A stretch of DNA of 64,000 nucleotides, taken from Sphingosinicella sp963974575. GTDB lineage: Bacteria; Pseudomonadota; Alphaproteobacteria; Sphingomonadales; Sphingomonadaceae. The notes below the pieces were generated by a model. It saw nothing but the letters and a program-made list of their open reading frames with translations. It did no database searches and was not told the DNA's origin. The position numbers and the translations under genes were made by a program. The stretch spans positions 186,001 through 250,000 of the forward strand of contig NZ_CAXBBQ010000002.1 of NCBI RefSeq assembly GCF_963974575.1, given 5' to 3'. The first letter of the stretch is position 1, and the number at the start of each line of letters is the position of its first letter. Shown here piece after piece: positions 25,556-34,124 of the stretch.

Positions 25556-26551
25556 ATGCGACACGGCCTCATCACCGCGACTGCGTTTCTTGCCCTTTTC
25601 GTTTCGGTTCCGGCACTTGGCGGCGTCAAGGAAGGCGTCGTCAAATGGCAGGCGAGCGACTACAAGGGCGCGGTCGTCGAATGGATGCCGTTCGCGGCAA
25701 AGGGCGACCCGGACGCGCTCTTCAATATGGGGCAGGCCTATAAGCTCGGCCGCGGCGTCCCGCTCGACAAGGCGAAGGCGGAAGACTTCTACCGCCGCGC
25801 TGCGGACAAGGGCCACGCGCCCGCCCAGTCCAACCTCGGCATCCTGCTCGCCCAGCGCGGCGAGAAGGCGCGGGCAGCGGAACTCTGGCAGAATGCGGCC
25901 GCAAAGCGTGATGCCCGCGCGCAATACATGCTCGGCGTGCTCCACTTCAATGGCGATACACTGCCGAAGAACTGGCCGCTGGCCTATGCTTACATGACAC
26001 AGGCAAACAACGCCGGCCTTCCGCAGGCCGGGCGCGCGCTTGCCACCATGACGGCAAGCCTGTCGCCCGCCGACCGGGCCGCCGGCAGCGAGATGGCCGC
26101 GGCGATGACGGCGGGGGACAAGCTAGCATCAAGCGGCAAGCCCGTGCTTGCTCCTGCCCCGCGTAAGCTCGCCAACACCGTTGCTCTGGACAAGCCGCAA
26201 GCCGCCCCGCCCAAACCCGCGCAGCTGGCTACTGTGCCGGGCCGCTCGGTGGTTGCCAACGCCGATATTCCGCAGCCGCGCGCTGCCGCACCGGCTCCGA
26301 ACACCGCGAGCGGCGGCGAATGGCGCATTCAGCTCGGCGCGTTCTCCCAGGAAGCCCGCGCCCGCGAGGCCTGGACGACGCTGCGCCGCGAGTATCCGGC
26401 GATCGTATCGGGTCTGGAACCGGCTTATGCGGCCAGCGGCGCCATGGTTCGCCTGCAGGCCGGGCGCTTTGCAAACCCCGGCGATGCCAACGCCGTCTGC
26501 CAGCGCCTACGCGATTCCGGCAGGCCGTGCTTCGCGGTCCACACCAATTAA
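25556..26551 (+). CDS. Sel1-repeat and SPOR domain secreted protein
   Basis: A 331-residue exported protein; the ATG at 25556 starts a normal signal peptide (MRHGLITATAFLALFVSVPALG). Residues 30-150 contain Sel1-like repeats (GDPDALFNMGQAYKLGRGVPLDKAKAEDFYRRAADKGHAPAQSNLG, RDARAQYMLGVLHFNGD). A Pro/Ala linker then leads to a C-terminal SPOR domain (WRIQLGAFSQEARAREAWTTLRREYPAI, MVRLQAGRFANPGDANAVCQRLRDSG). It is transcribed divergently from the ParA operon, whose last gene also ends in a SPOR domain. It is probably periplasmic and bound to cell-wall glycan strands at the septum. Confidence 0.88.
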   Translation: MRHGLITATAFLALFVSVPALGGVKEGVVKWQASDYKGAVVEWMPFAAKGDPDALFNMGQAYKLGRGVPLDKAKAEDFYRRAADKGHAPAQSNLGILLAQRGEKARAAELWQNAAAKRDARAQYMLGVLHFNGDTLPKNWPLAYAYMTQANNAGLPQAGRALATMTASLSPADRAAGSEMAAAMTAGDKLASSGKPVLAPAPRKLANTVALDKPQAAPPKPAQLATVPGRSVVANADIPQPRAAAPAPNTASGGEWRIQLGAFSQEARAREAWTTLRREYPAIVSGLEPAYAASGAMVRLQAGRFANPGDANAVCQRLRDSGRPCFAVHTN

Positions 26552-26589
26552 CCTTTCATCGACGGCTTTGCGCTAGCTCTGGATACCCG

Positions 26590-26607
26590 CGGGACCCGTA
26601 TGTCCCG
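26590..26607. promoter_or_regulatory. Short inverted repeat between the Sel1-SPOR and PilZ genes
   Basis: Arms CGGGAC (26590-26595) and GTCCCG (26602-26607) around CCGTAT, 39 bases after one stop and 31 bases before the next start. It could be a weak terminator or an operator; no T tract follows. Confidence 0.3.
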
Positions 26608-26637
26608 AGAGTTGCTTTGGTGCGGGACAGACGGCGA

Positions 26638-26973
26638 ATGATCAGCAACAACATCAGCGAATTCCCACGGCGACATGCTGCGGTCCGCAGCGGCAGGTTT
26701 TGCACACTCCACGCCGCGGGCGTGGGCGTCAGCGCCGCGCTCCGCGATGTATCCGCCGCGGGCGCCTTCATCGAAACCGATCACGCGCTCCACATTGATG
26801 AAGCGGTCGTGCTCTCCCACCCGCTCGCCGGGGCGATTCGCGCGCAGGTCGTCCGCGTCGGCCGGGATGGCGCGGCGCTGCGCTTTCTTGCGGGCGAGGA
26901 TGCGGCGACCTTCGCGCTCGCCTCGCTCTGCGCCGGAATGACGTCGGCCGCCGATCACGCCCTGAATGCCTGA
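26638..26973 (+). CDS. PilZ domain protein, putative c-di-GMP receptor
   Basis: A 111-residue single-domain protein. The PilZ signature is an RR pair near the N-terminus (FPRRHAAVRSGRFCTLH) followed by DVSAAGAFIET, which fits the D/NxSxxG c-di-GMP-binding motif, and later beta strands IRAQVVRVGRDGAALRFL. The start is uncertain: ATG 26638 is used, but in-frame GTG and TTG codons lie a few codons upstream. The stop overlaps the next gene by eight bases, so it is probably co-expressed with the methyltransferase-like protein. Confidence 0.8.
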   Translation: MISNNISEFPRRHAAVRSGRFCTLHAAGVGVSAALRDVSAAGAFIETDHALHIDEAVVLSHPLAGAIRAQVVRVGRDGAALRFLAGEDAATFALASLCAGMTSAADHALNA

Positions 26974-27907
26974 CAGCATCCCGATGCGAGGACCTTTGCG
27001 GCAACGCCTGCGCGCGTGGTGGGAAGGCTATGACCTTGCCGAGCTGAAACGCCGCCTCGCCGCCCGTGTCGCCAACGAGGATGCGGCACCCTCCCCCCGT
27101 CCATCGCCGCTGGCCCGTGCGCAAGCGGTCCCCTCGCAGCCTTCCGAAGCCACGAACTGGACGCCTGAGCGGCTGGCCGCCGCACAGATCGTGTGGGGTC
27201 ACGGCTCACTGACACCCCGGGGTACGTCGCAGCTGAGGGCGCTGTCCGCGCGTGCCGGGCTGGGGCAGCGCAGCCGCATTCTGCATCTCGGCGCGGAACT
27301 CGGCGGCGTTGCAAGCGAACTCCAATCGGCGATCGGCTGCACCGTGCTCGCCGCCGAAACGCAGAAGCCGCTCGCCGACGCTTCGGATGGGCGCGTGAGA
27401 CTGCTCCGCGCCGCCGACAGCGCTTTGCTTTCAGACGCAGACTTCGTCCTCGTCGACGGACTCGCCGAGCGCGGCGAGCCGTTGACGACGCTGCTGCGCA
27501 GCCAGTGCGAAACGCTGGTACCCGGCGGCCAGGTGGCGGTGCGCAGCCTCGTCCTTACCGACGAACGCCAGACGACATCGCCGCGGTACCGCGAATGGGC
27601 AGACGCCGAACCCGTGCGGCCGCGCCTGCGCTCCGTGGAGACGCTTTCCCGATTGATGGAAGATGCACGGCTCTCCGTCGTCGCGGTCAGCGACATTTCC
27701 ACGGACTATGCCGCAGAGGTGGAATACAGCTGGGGCGGCGCTATCGACCGGATTCGGGCGATGCACCGCACGGCCGCAGGTCAAGCGTTGATCCCGCAAC
27801 TCCTTGCCGAAGGCGAACGCTGGCTGAACCGCATCGAACTCATCCGCGAAGGCGCGATCGGCGCCCGTGTGCTGATCGCCACGCGGCGGGACCACGCAAG
27901 GCGCTAG
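26966..27907 (+). CDS. Methyltransferase-like protein of unknown function
   Basis: A 313-residue protein with a Rossmann-like centre: SRILHLGAELGGVASELQSAIGCTVLAAET resembles methyltransferase motif I, then ADFVLVDGLAERGEPLTTLLRSQCETLVPGGQVAVRSLVL resembles motifs IV-V. Motif I lacks the usual GxGxG (reads LGAELGG), so S-adenosylmethionine binding is uncertain. The N-terminal 80 residues are basic and proline-rich. It is coupled to a PilZ gene, so it may be a c-di-GMP-controlled effector, but the sequence does not show this. Its stop shares CTAG with the serB stop on the other strand. Confidence 0.65.
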   Translation: MPDSIPMRGPLRQRLRAWWEGYDLAELKRRLAARVANEDAAPSPRPSPLARAQAVPSQPSEATNWTPERLAAAQIVWGHGSLTPRGTSQLRALSARAGLGQRSRILHLGAELGGVASELQSAIGCTVLAAETQKPLADASDGRVRLLRAADSALLSDADFVLVDGLAERGEPLTTLLRSQCETLVPGGQVAVRSLVLTDERQTTSPRYREWADAEPVRPRLRSVETLSRLMEDARLSVVAVSDISTDYAAEVEYSWGGAIDRIRAMHRTAAGQALIPQLLAEGERWLNRIELIREGAIGARVLIATRRDHARR

Positions 27908-28785
27908 GCGGAGATCCAGTCAGCGCGGGGAATGCCGAGCGCGTGCAGAAGCACCGTGAGATCGCCGCGCCGAATCCGCATGTCCGCCGCATCAGCAAGC
28001 TTGGGCTTCGCGTGATAGGCGACGCCGAGGCCCGCTGTTTCCACCATCAGCAGATCGTTGGCGCCGTCGCCGATCGCGATCGTCTCGGCGAGTGCGATGC
28101 CTCTCTCCTGCGCCGCACCGGTCAGCGCGTCGCGCTTGGCGTTCGCGTCCACGATCGGCGGCACGACCTTGCCCGTCAGCACGTCACCGTGCGTTTCGAG
28201 CACGTTGGCGCGCGCCTCGTCGAACCCGATCATCTCCGCGACCGGACCTGTAAAGCGCGTGAAGCCGCCTGAGACGAGCAGCGTGTACACGCCGTGTAGG
28301 CGCAGCGTTCGCACCAGCGTCTGCGCGCCCGGCGAGAGGCGCACACGGTCGCGCAGGCAGTCGTCTATGGCAACCACCGGAAGCTGGGCAAGCAGTGCAA
28401 CGCGGCCTTCGAGCGCGCCGATAAAGTCGATCTCTCCACGCATCGCCGCCTCGGTAACGGCGCTGATCTCGGCCTTGAGGCCCGCATAATCCGCAAGCTC
28501 GTCAATGCACTCGACCGTGATCATCGTGGAATCCATGTCGGCAATGAAAAGCCGCCGCCTGCGCTCCGCTGCCGCCTGAACGATAACGTCAGCGTGCGGA
28601 ACCGCGGCCTCCACGGCGTCGCGTACAGCCGCGGCAGGGCCCGTGCCCGAAAACTCGGCGACAGCTTCGGCTTCCGTCCAGCGCGCTGCCCCTGCGTCCA
28701 TGCCGGCAGCGGCAGCGGCATCGCGCGCCGCGCTCACATCGCCCGCGGATAGACGCTCCGATCCGACGATTGTAACAAGCTTCAT
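27904..28785 (-). CDS. serB: Phosphoserine phosphatase
   Basis: Last step of serine synthesis. The 293-residue protein has an N-terminal ACT-like part and a HAD phosphatase core: nucleophile motif ADMDSTMITVECIDELAD, motif II LLVSGGFTRFTGPVAEMIGFD, motif III lysine region DANAKRDAL and motif IV AIGDGANDLLMVETAGLGVAYHAKPKL. The ATG at 28785 has AGGAAGG and GAGG before it. It is divergent from miaA and the two start codons overlap in the sequence CATG. Its stop overlaps the convergent methyltransferase-like gene. Confidence 0.95.
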   Translation of the reverse strand: MKLVTIVGSERLSAGDVSAARDAAAAAGMDAGAARWTEAEAVAEFSGTGPAAAVRDAVEAAVPHADVIVQAAAERRRRLFIADMDSTMITVECIDELADYAGLKAEISAVTEAAMRGEIDFIGALEGRVALLAQLPVVAIDDCLRDRVRLSPGAQTLVRTLRLHGVYTLLVSGGFTRFTGPVAEMIGFDEARANVLETHGDVLTGKVVPPIVDANAKRDALTGAAQERGIALAETIAIGDGANDLLMVETAGLGVAYHAKPKLADAADMRIRRGDLTVLLHALGIPRADWISA

Positions 28786-29659
28786 GACCTCGCCTTCCTT
28801 GCCGCCGCTGGCGGTCATTGCAGGACCGACTGCCAGCGGCAAGTCAGCGTTCGCGCTGCGCATGGCGGAAACGCGGCGCGGTGTCATCATCAATGCGGAC
28901 GCGAGCCAGTGTTACAGCGACCTCAGCGTTCTTTCCGCCCGCCCTTCCTCTGCTGAGACGGCACGCGCGCCGCACCGGCTCTATGGATTCCTGGAGGCCG
29001 AATCTCCGCTCGGTGCCGCCGGGTGGGCCGATCTGGCGCGGCGCGAAATCGCACGCGCGCACGAACAGGGCTTGCTGCCGATTCTCGTCGGCGGCACCGG
29101 CCTTTATCTGCGCACGCTGCTCCACGGCATCGCGCCGGTGCCCGAGATCGACCCAGACGTCCGCGCCGTGGTCCGTGCGCTCGATACCACCGCACTCGCG
29201 CAGGCGCTTGCACGCGAAGATCCGGCGATGGCCGCGCGCCTCCATCCCAACGACACACAGCGCATGGCGCGGGCGCTGGAGGTGATGCGCAGCACGGGCG
29301 TTTCGCTCGGCGATCATCAAGCGCAACTTTCGGGCGGGCTGCTTAGCACGGTGGCGCTTGAGCCCGCTGTCGTCGAGATCGACCGGGATGAACTCGGCCG
29401 TCGCTGCGACGCGCGCTTCGATACGATGCTGGCAGACGGCGGCCTCGACGAGGCGGCCCGGCTACTCGCCAGGCACCTCGACCCGGCGCTCCCGGTAATG
29501 AAGGCGATCGGCGTCCCGCCGCTCATCGCGCATCTCAGGGGTGAGTGTGCGCTGGAAGCCGCGATCCTGCGCGCAAAGCTCGATACGCGGCGTTACGCCA
29601 AGCGCCAGCGCACGTGGTTCAGGAACCAGACGCCCGACTGGCCGCGGCTTCGGCCCTAG
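28784..29659 (+). CDS. miaA: tRNA dimethylallyltransferase
   Basis: Adds a dimethylallyl group to A37 of tRNAs that read UNN codons. The start MTSPSLPPLAVIAGPTASGKSAFAL puts the P-loop at residues 14-21, which leaves no good later start. The rest follows the family: NADASQCYSDL, RLYGFLEAE, LLPILVGGTGLYLRTLL, NDTQRMARALEVMRSTG and a C-terminal RRYAKRQRTWFRNQ. The length of 291 residues is normal. No Shine-Dalgarno is visible upstream because the region is the start of serB on the other strand. Its last 41 bases overlap the 3' end of the convergent histidine kinase gene. Confidence 0.95.
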   Translation: MTSPSLPPLAVIAGPTASGKSAFALRMAETRRGVIINADASQCYSDLSVLSARPSSAETARAPHRLYGFLEAESPLGAAGWADLARREIARAHEQGLLPILVGGTGLYLRTLLHGIAPVPEIDPDVRAVVRALDTTALAQALAREDPAMAARLHPNDTQRMARALEVMRSTGVSLGDHQAQLSGGLLSTVALEPAVVEIDRDELGRRCDARFDTMLADGGLDEAARLLARHLDPALPVMKAIGVPPLIAHLRGECALEAAILRAKLDTRRYAKRQRTWFRNQTPDWPRLRP

Positions 29660-31709
29660 ACGCCTGATCGAGGCTTTCGCGCACCTTCTGGGCGAGGCCC
29701 TCCATCGTATAAGGCTTGCGCACGGTCTCGGCCGGCGGATCGAGTGGCTCGCCGTCAACGCCCGTGCGGGCGAAACCGCTGGTGTAGAGCAGGCCGAGGT
29801 CGGGCCAGCGCGAGAGCGCCTCGCGCGCAAGCTCGTCGCCATACATTCCGGGCATCACGATATCGGTGAACAGCAACCGGATGCCGGGATGCTCGTCAAG
29901 GATTTCAAGCGCTTCCTTGCCGTTCTCGGCATGGCGCACCGTGTAACCGAGCTCGCGCAGATTCTCGACCGTCACCATGCGGAGCTGGTCCTCGTCCTCC
30001 ACCACGAGGATGGTTTCGTCCGCGCTGCCGCGCGCAAGCGGCCCTTCAGCGCGCGGGGCAGACGCAACAACCCGCCCGATGATCTGCACCGGCAGATAAA
30101 TATCGACGCGTGTGCCTTCACCCGGTGTGGATTCGAGCGAGATATGACCGCCGGACTGATGCACGAAGCCATGGACCTGGCTGAGCCCGAGGCCGGTGCC
30201 CTTGCCGACCGCCTTTGTCGTGAAGAAGGGTTCGAATACGCGCTCGGCGACCTCCGGCGGCATACCCTGCCCCGTATCGGTAACGCTGATCAGCGCATAG
30301 GCGCTCGCCGCCTCGCCCTCGGAAAGTGGTTCGCCATCCGGCACGTAGCGCTTCGTTTCGATCATGAGTGCGCCGCCATCGGGCATCGCATCACGCGCAT
30401 TGGCGGCGAGGTTGATGATCACGTTCTCGAGTTCGCCGGGATCGACGAATACCGGGGGAATATTGTCTCCGAATTTGGTTTCGACGCTGATCCGCTCGCC
30501 GAGCGTGCGGCCGATCAGTTCGACAACGCCCGTCATCAGCGTGTTCACGTCGACCGTCTGCGGGTTGAGCGATTGGCGCCGCGAGAACGCGAGCAGCCGC
30601 GCGGTAAGCGACGCAGCGCGGTTCGCACCTTCGCGCGCATTGTCGATCAGCTTCACGACGCGTGCATCATCCGCGCTGATCCGCCGTTTCAGGAGGTCGA
30701 GGCTGCTGATGATGACCGCGAGCATATTGTTGAAGTCATGCGCGATACCGCCGGTGAGCTGGCCGACGGCCTCCATCCGCTGCGCCTGCCGCAAACGGTT
30801 TTCCGCCGCCTCGCGCGAGGCGATCTCGGCGCGCAGCGCAACGTTCGCCTGGGTCAGTTCGTGCGTGCGCGCCGCGACCGCCGCCTCCAGCACGTTGCGC
30901 CGGATCTCGCCCGCCTCCTCGCGCTCCAACGCCAGCTTGGTGCGATAGACCATGTAGGCGAGCGCGATCATGGAGATGAGCGCCGCCACCAGCAGCGCGA
31001 CGCCGAGCGCCGCGAGCCGGTAGAGCGACTGCGCGCCAAGCTGGTCGCGCTTCACGACCTCCTGTTGCCGCCGGTCGAGGACAGCCCGCTGCTCCTCGAC
31101 AATCTCGTTCATCATCGCCTGAATTTCGTCCATCAGGCGACGGCCATACCCCGAGGCGACATCGATCCGCGCCGCCTCCATGCGGCCCCGTCGGGTCATT
31201 TCGACCGAGCGCGCCATCTCCTCCAGCTTGAGCGTGATGAGGCGGCGCAAGACGACGAAGCGCGCCGTCTGCCGCTCGTCGCCCTCACCGATCCGTCGCT
31301 GCAGCTCGTCGAGAACCGACGAACTGCGCGCGATCGCGGCTTCGTAGGGTTCAAGGAACACCGGGTTCTCTGTGAGCACAAAACCGCGCTGGCTGCGTTC
31401 CGCCTCCTGCAGCGCGTTGATCACCCGCTCTGCCGCGACAAGGCTCTCGAAACCCTCGCTGGTGCGGGCCACGGCTTCGGTGCGCGTGCGTTCGATGTCG
31501 ACCGCGCGCTGGAACGCGGCGAACGAAATCGCACCGATGCCGATGAGCGCGGCAAGCAGCGCAAAGACTCCGACAACGAAATGCCAGGTCCTGGTCCCGG
31601 CACGGCTATCCTCGAACCCGGTGGAAACGTTAGCGTCTTCCATCTGGACCATCTTGCCGAACTTGGCGATCGAACGCGAGACCCTCAAAGCACAATCTCG
31701 TTTTTGCAT
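29619..31709 (-). CDS. Hybrid histidine kinase with CHASE3 sensor and receiver domains
   Basis: A 696-residue membrane sensor. Two membrane helices (about 43-65 and 230-252) flank a periplasmic CHASE3 domain with its QEAERSQRGFVLTENPVFLEPYEAA motif. Then come a coiled coil, a HisKA domain (GGIAHDFNNMLAVI, phospho-His about 335), HATPase (NLAANARDAMPDGG, DTGQGMP, FEPFFTTKAVGKGTGLGLSQV) and a C-terminal receiver (ILVVEDEDQLR, phospho-Asp in LLFTDIVMPGM, Lys in VRKPYT). The start is uncertain: ATGs at 31652 and 31643 are plausible. No response regulator gene is adjacent. It is divergent from ilvB. Confidence 0.92.
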   Translation of the reverse strand: MQKRDCALRVSRSIAKFGKMVQMEDANVSTGFEDSRAGTRTWHFVVGVFALLAALIGIGAISFAAFQRAVDIERTRTEAVARTSEGFESLVAAERVINALQEAERSQRGFVLTENPVFLEPYEAAIARSSSVLDELQRRIGEGDERQTARFVVLRRLITLKLEEMARSVEMTRRGRMEAARIDVASGYGRRLMDEIQAMMNEIVEEQRAVLDRRQQEVVKRDQLGAQSLYRLAALGVALLVAALISMIALAYMVYRTKLALEREEAGEIRRNVLEAAVAARTHELTQANVALRAEIASREAAENRLRQAQRMEAVGQLTGGIAHDFNNMLAVIISSLDLLKRRISADDARVVKLIDNAREGANRAASLTARLLAFSRRQSLNPQTVDVNTLMTGVVELIGRTLGERISVETKFGDNIPPVFVDPGELENVIINLAANARDAMPDGGALMIETKRYVPDGEPLSEGEAASAYALISVTDTGQGMPPEVAERVFEPFFTTKAVGKGTGLGLSQVHGFVHQSGGHISLESTPGEGTRVDIYLPVQIIGRVVASAPRAEGPLARGSADETILVVEDEDQLRMVTVENLRELGYTVRHAENGKEALEILDEHPGIRLLFTDIVMPGMYGDELAREALSRWPDLGLLYTSGFARTGVDGEPLDPPAETVRKPYTMEGLAQKVRESLDQASRAEAAASRASGS

Positions 31710-31811
31710 CTATCATGCGTTAATAAAATTCAAATTGTACGAATATTACAAGAGGTGGGGTTGCCCTGAACGTTTTAATCTCGTACATGCGCGGGCCGAA
31801 TCAAGGAAACC

Positions 31812-33563
31812 ATGGCTGTGAACGAACAGAAAACCGGAGCGGAAAATCTCATCCAAGCGCTGACCGAGCTCGGCGTCGATACCGTTTTCGGCTATCCGGG
31901 CGGCGCCGTGCTGCCGATCTATGATGCACTGTTCCAACAGACGGTGATCAAGCACGTCCTCGTCCGCCACGAGCAGGCCGCGGTCCATGCGGCCGAGGGC
32001 TATGCACGCTCGACCGGCAAGCCCGGCGTCGTGCTCGTCACCTCCGGCCCCGGCGCGACCAATGCCGTCACGGGCATCACGGACGCGCTGCTCGATTCCA
32101 TCCCGGTCGTTGTGCTCACCGGACAGGTCGCCACGCACCTCATCGGGTCGGATGCCTTTCAGGAGTGCGACACGGTCGGCATCACGCGCCACTGCTCCAA
32201 GCACAACTACCTGGTGAAAGACCCGGAGCGGCTTGCGGACATCGTCCACGAGGCGTTCCACATCGCCACCTCGGGCCGCCCCGGCCCCGTCGTCATCGAT
32301 ATCCCGAAGGACGTTCAGGTCGCGCGCGCGGGCTACCGCAAGCGCTCGGCGCTGCATAACGGCTACAAGCTGCAGCTGAAGGGTGAACTGAAGGACATCG
32401 AAGCCGCCGTCGAAATGCTGGCGAAGGCCGAGCGTCCGATCCTCTACACGGGCGGCGGTGTCATCAATTCCGGCAACGGCGCCGCGCAGCTGCTGCGTGA
32501 ACTGGCCCGTGTCACGGGTGCACCCGTCACCTCGACGCTGATGGGCCTCGGCGCCTTCCCCGCCGCCTCGCCGCAGTGGCTCGGTATGCTTGGTATGCAC
32601 GGCACATACGAAGCCAACATGGCGATGAACGAATGCGACCTGATGCTGTGCATCGGCGCTCGCTTCGACGACCGCGTCACCGGGCGCCTCGACGCCTTCT
32701 CGCCGAATTCGAAGAAGATCCACATCGATATCGACCGCTCCTCGATCAACAAGAACGTGAAAGCGGACCTCGGCATCGTCGGCGATGTCGGCCATGTCCT
32801 TGAAGACATGCTGAAGATCTGGAAGGCGCGCGCCCACAAGGCCGTCGACCAGAAGGCGTGGTTCGCGAAGATCGACGCGTGGCGGACGAAGGACAGCCTC
32901 GGCTTCCGGCAGACAGGCAAGGAAATCCTGCCGCAATACGCGATTGAGCGCCTTTACGAGGCGACGAAGGCGAAGGCACCGATCATCACCACAGAGGTCG
33001 GCCAGCACCAGATGTGGGCCGCGCAGCACTTCCACTTCGAATCGCCGCGCAAGTGGCTGACGTCGGGCGGGCTCGGCACGATGGGCTACGGGCTACCCGC
33101 CGCAATCGGTGCGCAGATGGGCAACCCCAGGGCGCTCGTCATCGACATCGCGGGCGAGGCCTCGATCCTGATGAACATTCAGGAGATGTCCACGGCGATT
33201 CAATACCGTCTGCCGGTGAAGGTGTTCGTACTCAACAACGAGTATATGGGCATGGTCCGCCAGTGGCAGCAGCTCACTTACGAGAGCCGCTATTCCGAAA
33301 GCTATAGCGAGGCGCTTCCGGATTTCGTGAAGCTCGCGGAGGCGTACGGCTGGAAGGGCATCCGCATCGACGATGTCGACGGTCTCGACGCCGGTATCGC
33401 CGAGATGCTGGCGTATGACGGCCCCGTGTTCGTCGATTGCCGCGTTGCAAAGCTGGAGAACTGTTTCCCGATGATCCCGTCCGGTGCCGCCCATACGGAA
33501 ATGCTTCTGAATTCGTCCGACGTGAAGGGTGAACTCGACGAAGACGCGCAGGCGCTCGTTTGA
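31812..33563 (+). CDS. ilvB: Acetolactate synthase, large subunit
   Basis: First common step of isoleucine and valine synthesis, condensing pyruvate with pyruvate or 2-oxobutyrate using thiamine diphosphate. The 583-residue protein has GYPGGAVLPIYDAL, the catalytic glutamate in VLVRHEQAAVHAAEGYARSTGK, and EVGQHQMWAAQ. The thiamine-metal loop reads AGEASILMNIQEM, with Glu449 in the usual aspartate place, followed by VKVFVLNNEYMGMVRQWQ. AAGGAAACC precedes the ATG. The stop overlaps ilvN by one base. It heads ilvB-ilvN-ilvC. The 100-base upstream region is AT-rich and has no obvious leader peptide. Confidence 0.97.
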   Translation: MAVNEQKTGAENLIQALTELGVDTVFGYPGGAVLPIYDALFQQTVIKHVLVRHEQAAVHAAEGYARSTGKPGVVLVTSGPGATNAVTGITDALLDSIPVVVLTGQVATHLIGSDAFQECDTVGITRHCSKHNYLVKDPERLADIVHEAFHIATSGRPGPVVIDIPKDVQVARAGYRKRSALHNGYKLQLKGELKDIEAAVEMLAKAERPILYTGGGVINSGNGAAQLLRELARVTGAPVTSTLMGLGAFPAASPQWLGMLGMHGTYEANMAMNECDLMLCIGARFDDRVTGRLDAFSPNSKKIHIDIDRSSINKNVKADLGIVGDVGHVLEDMLKIWKARAHKAVDQKAWFAKIDAWRTKDSLGFRQTGKEILPQYAIERLYEATKAKAPIITTEVGQHQMWAAQHFHFESPRKWLTSGGLGTMGYGLPAAIGAQMGNPRALVIDIAGEASILMNIQEMSTAIQYRLPVKVFVLNNEYMGMVRQWQQLTYESRYSESYSEALPDFVKLAEAYGWKGIRIDDVDGLDAGIAEMLAYDGPVFVDCRVAKLENCFPMIPSGAAHTEMLLNSSDVKGELDEDAQALV

Positions 33564-34075
33564 TGCGCGATCTCGGCCCCATCCGGCGGCATACGCTCGC
33601 CATCACCGTCGATAACGAGTCCGGCGTTCTTGCGAAGATCGTCGGCCTGTTCTCCGCGCGCGGCTACAACATCGAGAGCCTGACCGTGGCGGACATCACG
33701 GAACTGCACGATGTCAGCCGCATCACGATCGTCACCTCCGGCTCCCAGGAGGTAATCGATCAGATCGAAGCGCAGCTCGATCGGCTCGTGACCGTCCACA
33801 AGGTGAGCGACCTCACCGAGCTTGGGCCGCACGTCGAACGCGAAATGGCGCTGCTCAAGGTCACGGGCGGCGGCGACAAGCGCCTCGAGGCGATGCGCCT
33901 TGCCGACATTTATCGCGCACGCGTCGTCGACGCGACGATCGAGAGCTTCATCTTCGAAATCACCGGGTCCACCGAGAAGGTCAACACGTTCATCGCGCTG
34001 ATGCGCGAGGTCGGCCTTGTCGAGGTCGCGCGCGGCGGCGTCGTCGCCATCTCGCGCGGCAAGGACCCAAGCTGA
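33563..34075 (+). CDS. ilvN: Acetolactate synthase, small regulatory subunit
   Basis: Regulatory partner of IlvB giving valine feedback control. It starts at ATG 33563, sharing one base with the ilvB TGA, and has 170 residues. The N-terminal ACT domain (HTLAITVDNESGVLAKIVGLFSARGYNIESLTVAD) carries the Asn/Gly valine-site pattern. A second ACT-like domain follows (EREMALLKVTGGGDKRLEAMRLADIYRARVVDAT). Confidence 0.97.
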   Translation: MRDLGPIRRHTLAITVDNESGVLAKIVGLFSARGYNIESLTVADITELHDVSRITIVTSGSQEVIDQIEAQLDRLVTVHKVSDLTELGPHVEREMALLKVTGGGDKRLEAMRLADIYRARVVDATIESFIFEITGSTEKVNTFIALMREVGLVEVARGGVVAISRGKDPS

Positions 34076-34124
34076 ATTTTTCTTCGTATCTCCTCCCAAT
34101 TCGAACAGAGAAAGTCCTGAAATC

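Noticed and set aside
29541..31769. 742-codon plus-strand frame opposite the histidine kinase
   Set aside because: Arg/His-rich translation with no recognisable motif; the minus strand encodes all kinase domains in order.
31710..31811. Possible ilvB leader peptide or attenuator
   Set aside because: No short ORF rich in Leu, Ile or Val and no convincing stem-loop with a T run; only an AT-rich promoter-like stretch is visible.
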